NCBI RefSeq assembly: GCF_000499845.2
Contig: NC_023756.2
Span: forward strand, 33,293,406 to 33,357,405
Source: Phaseolus vulgaris
Lineage: Eukaryota; Streptophyta; Magnoliopsida; Fabales; Fabaceae
Length of the DNA: 64,000 nucleotides
Reading direction: 5' to 3'
Shown here: one piece after another, positions 57,717 through 64,000 of the stretch
Position numbering within the stretch: position 1 is the stretch's first letter
Layout of the letters: each line of letters starts with the position of its first letter
The notes under the pieces: model-generated
Seen by the model: only the letters and a program-made list of their open reading frames with translations
What the model was told of the DNA's origin: nothing
Database searches by the model: none
Program-made: the position numbers and the translations under genes

Positions 57717-58946
57717 TTGCATTCTAGACCTAAACATACTGAAATAAAGCATCGATTATGTTCGAAAGAGTATAGTATATTCCCACGGAGAAACAAGTGC
57801 CATATATTTTCACAAAGCCTCTTTGTTGAAGAGAGTTTTTCAAAATTAAGAAACCTTTTTAAACACGAGTCCTACAGAAGAAAGATCTTTTGCATAAAAA
57901 ACATGACTTTTCAAAAGCTCATAATTTAAATGTAAAATATAGTTTTGTAAATCCCGCTAGTCTTGCTAGGTGCATATTTAATTTTTTTGAATAAAAATAT
58001 TTGATTTCAATCTAAGGGATATATAATCCGGTTTTAGCAAGATTCTCTGAAAAGTATTATCTCTTTTTAGAAAATTTAAATATGAGTTGCAATTCTGTTC
58101 TTCTTATTTCCTTGTTACCAATTTAAAAACTTCTCCTATTTAAACACAACAAAATCTAATTATTCTTACATTGACATATTCCTCAAAACCTAGGTCAAAT
58201 CGTCTAAGAGAGATGTTTAGCTCATGGATTCCCCCTTTTCATCCTCAAACAATCCAATTGCCCCTTTCATTTTTGTTGAATGGGTAGTAGAGGCCAGATT
58301 AACTAACGATGACTTTCGGAAAAAGAAAGCCAAACTAGAAGCCCAAAAAGACGTGTTGAACAGGCATTCAAATCTTTTCACTCTGGAATCCCTGACCAAA
58401 TTCCTCCTCCTCCTGAGGCAAACCATGATCTTCTTCTAGAAGAGAAAATTCGTAGGAATACCCAAGAGATGGTTAGTATAGTCTTATTAACTGAGAGGCG
58501 CACTACAATGCAAGTTCTTATTAATATGGAAGAAGAGCATCGTCGTAGGTTTAAGGAAGAGGATTTAATTTAGATACAACTCCTAAGCTAGGTTCTCTGA
58601 AAGGATGGATGACCTTGTCCTCTCCTTTTCTCAACAGATGAACCATTCCTTGAATGACATTCTCACTGAGATTGTGCCTAGTCTTCCTCGCCATCGTTCT
58701 GGACAGCCTTCCCAACCTCTACAACAGTGACGATTTCTTTCAAATAACTCTTTTAAATGTTGACAAAAAGGGGGAGACAGTAAATGGGTTTATTTTTTTT
58801 TAATAAATTGATCTAAATTTTAATAACCTTCTTTGAAATAAATAAGAAATTATTTAATCCCGCTTTTGCATATTGATATATACTCTGATATAGTTGTATG
58901 ATTGTTTATTTGATTTATAGTTTTTTTCATAAGAAAAGGGGAAGAT
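57717..58946 (+). mobile_element. 3' part of a SIRE-like copia element
   Basis: The segment at 57717-57929 (IKHRL, then IFSQSLFVEESFSKLRNLF) looks like a decayed RNase H end of copia pol. Open frames at 58224-58735 (KKKAKLEAQKDVLNRHSNLF, TERRTTMQVLINMEEEHRRR, RHRSGQPSQPLQQ) may be the extra ORF found after pol in SIRE/Maximus elements; they carry frame changes and stops. GTTGACAAAAAGGGGGAGA (58761) and a purine tract before TGTTGAG (58947) are typical of the internal 3' end. Function of the ORF is unknown. Confidence 0.55.
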
Positions 58947-59244
58947 TGTTGAGTTAGTAGATGAAACAATACTCATCAGATGATCTCATAATATGAGCGT
59001 CTATAAGTTTGGATGATAGCAAACATTATAAGGTGTATTGTGATATGACAAAACTCATTCATGTGTAGCACAAGATAAAATAAAAACAAAAGAGAAAATG
59101 AATAAGATGAACTAGACGATACAATAAGAAAAAAAATGTTGTTAGACGAAAATAGTGTAAACACTTATCAAACGATCCAATCTTCATGTTTACTCGTGAA
59201 ATGGATAATACAGTAAAAGAGAACATAGAAAATAAATATCGTTG
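58947..59244 (+). repeat. Start of 3' LTR of the SIRE-like element, interrupted
   Basis: TGTTGAGTTAGTAGATGAAA follows the tract AAGAAAAGGGGAAGAT. The LTR is interrupted at 59245 by a second copia element and seems to go on after 60712; its end was not located. Confidence 0.55.
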
Positions 59245-60712
59245 TGTTGACCAAGAAGCTTTGATGAATCCAATGTGTCATGTTAATTTGAAGTTTTGTA
59301 TGTATGTTTAGGTATGTTTGTTTAAGACAAAAGGGGGAGAATATTTAGCTTTGTTTGTTGTAATATTTATACTGTTTCTGCATAATTTTGTTTGGTTTAT
59401 GGTTTATTGTTTGCAAAAAAATTTATTTTGCAAATTTGGGTTGATTATCCTGCTGTTTTGCACATTCTTGTATATTCTGGATTGCTTGGTCTCCTTTATG
59501 TTTTTGCAGGATTTCTTTTGTCAAAATCTACAATACAACACAGAGATTTGTCTTAATCAAATAAGGGAAGATTGTTGACCAAGAAGCTTTGATGAATCCA
59601 ATTTGTCATGATGGTTTTAAGTTGTGTGTGTATATATTTAGGTAGATTTTGATGTATAACTTTGCATTATATTATGATCCAAGTCACTTCACAAGCTAAC
59701 TCCTTGATTTTTTTTTTCTAAATTTGTTGTATTTTTCAATCAGGTGATTGAAATTTTAATCGGTTAAAATTACTTATATTAAAGATTGCTGACTATAGTA
59801 AGTATTTTAACATATTGATTTATCCTATCAGATTGAAAATACTTAAATTTTGTAAAAATGTTTTGTTTTCTAGGTTCTATTTTCTGTTAAGTGAAATCAA
59901 TAAATTATTTCAATAAAAGAACTGGTTTAAAATTTGTTGATTTCTTCTGTTAAAAGAAAACATTCAACTATTTCAAAAATCAACTAATTTTTTTTAACAA
60001 ATTATGTTATATTAACCAATCATATTTATTTTAATTCAATTATTTTCATTAAATGATCATTTTTTTTGTAATAATTTTATACCTTATATAAAGAATTTCA
60101 AACTAAGAGTTCCATAAGAGAGAAAAACAGAAAGTTTTAGAATCATTCTTGGAGATTGAGTTTGCTTCTTGGATCATTCTTGTGCTGTAAAGAAGTTTTT
60201 CTGTATTCATAATTTTACTGTGCTTCATCTGTAAAAATCCAAGTTATTCAAACATTTATTCTTTCTTGTATTCTTTTGTAGCAGATTCAGATAGGGTTTA
60301 TGAATTTCTATTGTGATTAAGAGTGTGTATTTCTTGTAGGTTTCAATACTCTTAGATTGTTTCTTTTGTAAATCTTTGTGCTTGGTTTAGTGAATTCTCA
60401 GTGATTTTGCTGAAAAATACGCTCTTGATGTAAGAGTGAATACCAGTATAAATCTGCTGTACAATTTCCTCTCTCATTATGATATCTGTTTTATCTTTTA
60501 CTTTACAATTTTCTGTGTTTAATTGAGTCGGTTAAATAAACATAAAAACTGGTTTATTTTTTTTTTAATATATCACTGTTGTGATTTTTATAATGGGTTG
60601 AATGGAGAAATCAATCTGTTGATTTTATTAAGTTTTCAATATGACTTCAATTTTTACAAAAATCTTTTGAAAACAATTCACTATCTCTTGTTTTAAGCCA
60701 CCTATTCTAACA
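59245..60712 (+). mobile_element. Deleted copia element nested in the SIRE-like LTR
   Basis: It begins with TGTTGACCAAGAAGCTTTGA, a roughly 75-bp stub of the 5' LTR. It then jumps to internal 3' sequence (GACAAAAGGGGGAGAATATT, 59329), a purine tract, and a full 3' LTR (59573-60712). Flanks CGTTG (59240-59244) and CGTTT (60713-60717) differ by one base and are a likely duplication. All coding sequence is deleted. Confidence 0.75.
59573..60712 (+). repeat. 3' LTR of the nested copia element (1140 bp)
   Basis: It runs from TGTTGACC to TTCTAACA. A TATA box CCTTATATAAAG lies at about 60082-60093. Confidence 0.75.
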
Positions 60713-61632
60713 CGTTTGCATAAAAGGAAAAACAAATGGAATAACACCACATAAGACTAAACACTCGTCAAGGCAAAAACATATAAAAAAACTTGTAAAG
60801 AGAACACATCAGACGAAAAATCATATAATGGACAAGACGATGGAGCTGAGAATGATCATATTAGATTATGCTGAAAGATTTTAGAAGCTCTCATCATATG
60901 CAAGCCCCTTGGGAAACTCATAGCATATGCATACACTTATAAGCATCAAATGCACACCGGAAACTACACTTATCAGACCAATTACACCTACATTCTTAGA
61001 ATATTTTATGATACTGTTTATGCTTTTCAAATCTTACTTGACATTTCTAAATTATGAAAAACAATATTTTCAAATAAGATTAATGAATTTAAGTAAACAA
61101 TATAATATTATAAGAGCTTTCGAAAAATAAAATTTAAATCGTTTCTATATTAAAGGTTCAAAATATAACTAATGAGATAATATCCAAACTAAATTCACTT
61201 CAACCTTCTGAATCAATATTAACTTGGAAGAATTTTAAACACAATATTTTCTTACTCACATTTGTTAATCAAATGTTGATTCCTTTATGCAGCGTAAAAA
61301 AGACACGGTAATATTTTATTTGACTAGTATAAGACTGCCATTATCTACATCAAAGGTTTAACAACCATAGTTAAACACACACAACTACACGATGCTTTTA
61401 AGCGATTTATACATACCAAAACTACCTTAGAGTTAAGATTATCGTCTATATATGAAAAATTTGGCTTGACCATACAAACTCAAATATTGGTGACACGAGG
61501 GTGGGATGTTCTCCAGGCCTGAAAGTTAAAGTCAAGAAAAAACAAGTGAGTGTCCCTGAAAAGGAAAACTACTCATTTCTTCCAAATAATTCTTACGAAT
61601 ACTCATTTAAGAATGTCTCCTCAAAAGGTTTC
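60713..61632. other. Probable continuation of the interrupted LTR and AT-rich DNA
   Basis: The style of 60713-60960 (GACAAGACGATGG, CATCAGACG) resembles 58950-59240. No coding sequence, and no clear LTR end. Confidence 0.4.
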
Positions 61633-62214
61633 TGTTTCTACTAGGGAGATGAGACCTAAATAGCTATTGAAGTCTTCTTCTCCTTCTTTCGGTTGGTCAG
61701 GTTGCTGAGTGGTGAACTGGGGTTCTTCTCGTCCTCCTGTTTCTCCTTCGGCACTCGGTCTCGGGTGAACACCGGATGATGGGGTACCTGCGAAGGCACT
61801 CCGACGCTCAAGTCAGTAAAGCGAGTCATCAGTACTCTGGTAGGTGAACAATAATAAATGACGTACATTTGTCATTGGGATGTGTGCTATTTATATTATT
61901 CTAATGGGCTTACCTTATTGGGCCTGATTAGCGGAGTGAATCTTGCTTAGGGTTGTATTACCTAATCCTTAATGATGGATTAACTTCACTAACCTTGGTT
62001 TGAGCGTTAACGGTAATATGGGTCGGCTGACCGTGATGATTCCGCTCGTCTCGGCCACGCTTACTGGCTTCGGCCAAGTCTCTTAGATCTCGACCGCCTC
62101 GGTCAAGACTATCAGGGTTCGGCCAAGACTCTCGGTCAGGCAGGCAAAGTTTCGGGCAACCAAGTGGGTCTCAATCAAGGGAGTCCAGGTGTCGGTCTCG
62201 CCCATACCGATACA
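61633..62214 (-). mobile_element. Solo LTR of a Tat-related gypsy element
   Basis: TGTTTCTACT...CCGATACA, 582 bp, flanked by the duplication GTTTC (61628-61632 and 62215-62219). A minus-strand TATA-like ATATAAATAGC lies at about 61889-61899. It shares CACTCCGACGCTCAAGTCAG with the LTRs of the Tat element. The internal region is gone, the usual result of recombination between two LTRs. Confidence 0.85.
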
Positions 62215-62219
62215 GTTTC

Positions 62220-62546
62220 TTTTCAAAATATTTCCAAAAAGTAGTCTTAAGTGGAGGATGATTCTAAAACAGTTCTAAACTTATATTATAGGCAAGATAG
62301 AGTTCCTATTATAAAATAAAGAAGAAGAAAAAATTTTGTCCACAATTTTTTGAAATCCAAAAATAAGTGTAATGTGATTCTAAATTAAACTTAAATTTCA
62401 AATACAAAAGTACATTTTAAACTCAAGAATTTGTGAATAAACATATTTTAATTTGAGAGAAAAGAAGTAAGGAAGAAAGAGAGTTAGAAAGGGAAACGAT
62501 AACCTGTGGGGGTCGTGCATATTTCTCCCGTCCCATCTCTTTTCTG
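62220..62546. other. Receptor fragment 3' flank
   Basis: AT-rich with no feature seen; it lies downstream of the receptor C-terminus on the minus strand. Confidence 0.5.
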
Positions 62547-62951
62547 CTAGTCTTTAAGCCACCTCTTGTATTTGGCAACTTTTATTGTAATCATGTGATA
62601 AATATTATCGGTTAAGTTGTTCAACAACCTAAAATATACTTGTCGCCAAGGACGATTGACCACAATGGAGGTAAAAGTTCCACACAAGCCTGTAATGAAT
62701 CCAAGTATCATACTCACATAAAATGCATGATTAACAAAGAAATTTCTATCTTCATCTGATTCAACATTTGGTTCATGAGGTGGCTCCTCTACAACACACA
62801 ATTTGTCAAGTGGCTTGCCACAAAGATTGGAATTATATTCATAACTGGAGGCATAAAATTTTTGTAGTTGAGTGCCAATTGGAATTTGCCTAGATAAATT
62901 ATTATGAGATAAATCCAACATGGTAAGCCCAAAATCATGAGAAAGATTCAA
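62547..62951 (-). pseudogene. C-terminal fragment of a second LRR receptor-like protein
   Basis: It encodes the last leucine-rich repeat (LDLSHNNLSRQIPIGTQLQ), the C-terminal cap SNLCGKPLDKLC, an acidic spacer, a membrane segment (FYVSMILGFITGLCGTF) and the basic tail ending YKRWLKD. This matches the end of the RLP at 44446-48067 in layout but differs in sequence. Everything upstream is missing: at 62952 the DNA changes directly to a gypsy gag fragment. Confidence 0.88.
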
Positions 62952-62952
62952 A

Positions 62953-63153
62953 GTGATGCTAAGAAAATGTCCAAATCATAGGTTTGAAGACATTGCTCAA
63001 TTGAGTATCTTTCATAATGGTCTCAAATATGATACCAATATGCTTCTAGACGCTGCAGCTGGTGGTACAATGATGACAATTGATGTAGATCAAGCAACAT
63101 ATATTATTGATGCATTGACATCAATAGATTATCAAACCCAAAATGCTAGATAA
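62953..63153 (+). pseudogene. Athila-like gag fragment
   Basis: MMLRKCPNHRFEDIAQLSIF, MLLDAAAGGTMM and YIIDALTSIDYQ match the middle of the gag at 1-1433. About 67 codons remain, open to a TAA. It abuts the receptor fragment tail to tail. Confidence 0.85.
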
Positions 63154-63169
63154 ATTGAGAGAAAGAAGG

Positions 63170-64000
63170 CACTACAAGAAATTTTTTATTTACATGTTGA
63201 TTATTACATACAGATACAAATTCGTATGTAAAATTAGCATTACATATGGATATTTACATACAAATTTAATTGAGTATATAAAAAGAAATTACATATGGAT
63301 TTTTTCGTATGTAAGCCAAAAGTGATTACATATGGATTTAATCTGTATGTAGTTTTGGTGCCATAAAGCGGAATAATTACATACATACTATATTCGTATA
63401 TAAAGGTATTACATACAAAATTAAAAAAATAAAGTAGTTTTCAGATATGTGTGAAAAAGGGCCTGTAAATATGATGCATGGTGATGTGGCAAGGGCAGTT
63501 TTGTAAGGAGGGTTAGGTTAGAAGGTGAGCACGAAGGTTGAGAGCTTGCGAAGAAGGGGAACAACTTGGCCTTGAGATTCGTTCTTCTTTGGAAGGGTAA
63601 GCGACATTTGTCAAGAAGAAGACATAAAACTGAAAAAAGGGAGAAGGTAGGGTAAATCAGAGAAAAGAGGGAGACAAAGGGACAAATAAAAAAGAAAAAA
63701 TGAATAGATGATAGAAAAAGGAGGAGAATGTTGTCACCTAGAAGACTGAAAGAGAATTTCATCCGGTTACCTTCATCAGACAAGGTAAGGTTTAGGGTTT
63801 ATGATGGTAAAGATTAGTTATTGTTGTAGGGTTAGGGTATAAGGTTTTTATGGTGAGGATTAGTTATTGATGTACGATAGGGTTTTTGCGTTCTCTACTT
63901 CATATATTTTGTGTTTCTCGTATTATTATGAAAAGGATCCCTCTAAAGTCTGAACCATTGTCAAATTTTGTGTTTCATAAAGGATTTTTGTGACCTTTTA
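63170..64000. mobile_element. Left end of another CACTA element, running off the window
   Basis: CACTACAAGAAATTTTT (63170) is followed by subterminal ATTACATAC and CGTATGTAA motifs up to 63415, like the element at 56118-57036. The interior so far has no recognised ORF; 63420-64000 is not low complexity but matches nothing I know. The right end is not in the window. Confidence 0.75.

Noticed and set aside
63421..63783. Minus-strand open frame of 120 codons near the window end
   Set aside because: Phe/Leu/Ser-rich with no motif, lies inside a CACTA element; looks like the complement of purine-rich DNA.

Overview
This window is nuclear DNA from a flowering plant, most likely a dicot and probably a legume. 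The evidence is spliced plant gene fragments (kinesin-14, B3 factor, plastid S1-domain protein, pectin methylesterase, LRR receptor-like protein), plant lineages of Ty1/copia and Ty3/gypsy elements primed by tRNA-Asp and tRNA-iMet, an L1 LINE and several CACTA transposons. The legume assignment rests on the look of the repeat families and could not be tested here. I see no intact cellular gene; every gene-like segment carries stops, frameshifts, missing exons or a transposon break.

Layout. 1-17,864 is a four-deep retroelement nest. An L1 LINE (+ strand, 6286-17864) is interrupted by a complete Ty1/copia element (10151-16204, 440-bp LTRs, TSD TGCTA). At its 5' side the LINE is cut by an internally deleted Ty3/gypsy-like element (3265-6285, - strand), whose 3' LTR was hit by an Athila-like gypsy element (1-3264, - strand, running off the window). 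17,865-27,775 holds a dead kinesin-14 motor-domain gene (- strand). It is split by a second copia element (22425-26940) and by a 3.2-kb block carrying a two-B3-domain pseudogene; that block is flanked by two 214-bp copies of one kinesin exon.

27,776-44,445 contains an HSP90 shard, the right end of a CACTA element, a duplicated segment related to the upstream region of the receptor gene, and a Tat-lineage gypsy element (31472-38485, TSD TTCAT). The Tat element has lost its reverse transcriptase but carries an antisense extra ORF and a 150-bp tandem repeat. Next to it is a 4.6-kb non-autonomous CACTA element (38521-43149, TSD ATG) that carries pieces of at least two host genes, an S1-domain gene and a pectin methylesterase with its TATA region.

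44,446-48,067 is an almost full-length LRR receptor-like protein gene killed by three single-base frame changes. A second receptor C-terminus lies at 62547-62951 on the other strand, so this is probably a decayed receptor-like protein cluster. 48,068-57,092 is AT-rich and holds three copies (two direct, one inverted) of an unclassified repeat with an internal foldback; the inverted copy is split by a 919-bp CACTA element (TSD TAA) filled with a 24-bp minisatellite. 57,093-64,000 has SIRE-like copia remnants, one nested in the LTR of another, a gypsy solo LTR (TSD GTTTC), the second receptor fragment fused to a gag shard, and the left end of another CACTA element.

The genes do not form a pathway. 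The interest lies in the nesting order, the gene capture by CACTA, and the unusual flanking duplication around the B3 block. Coordinates of LTRs and exons were read by eye; identity statements are by-eye counts.
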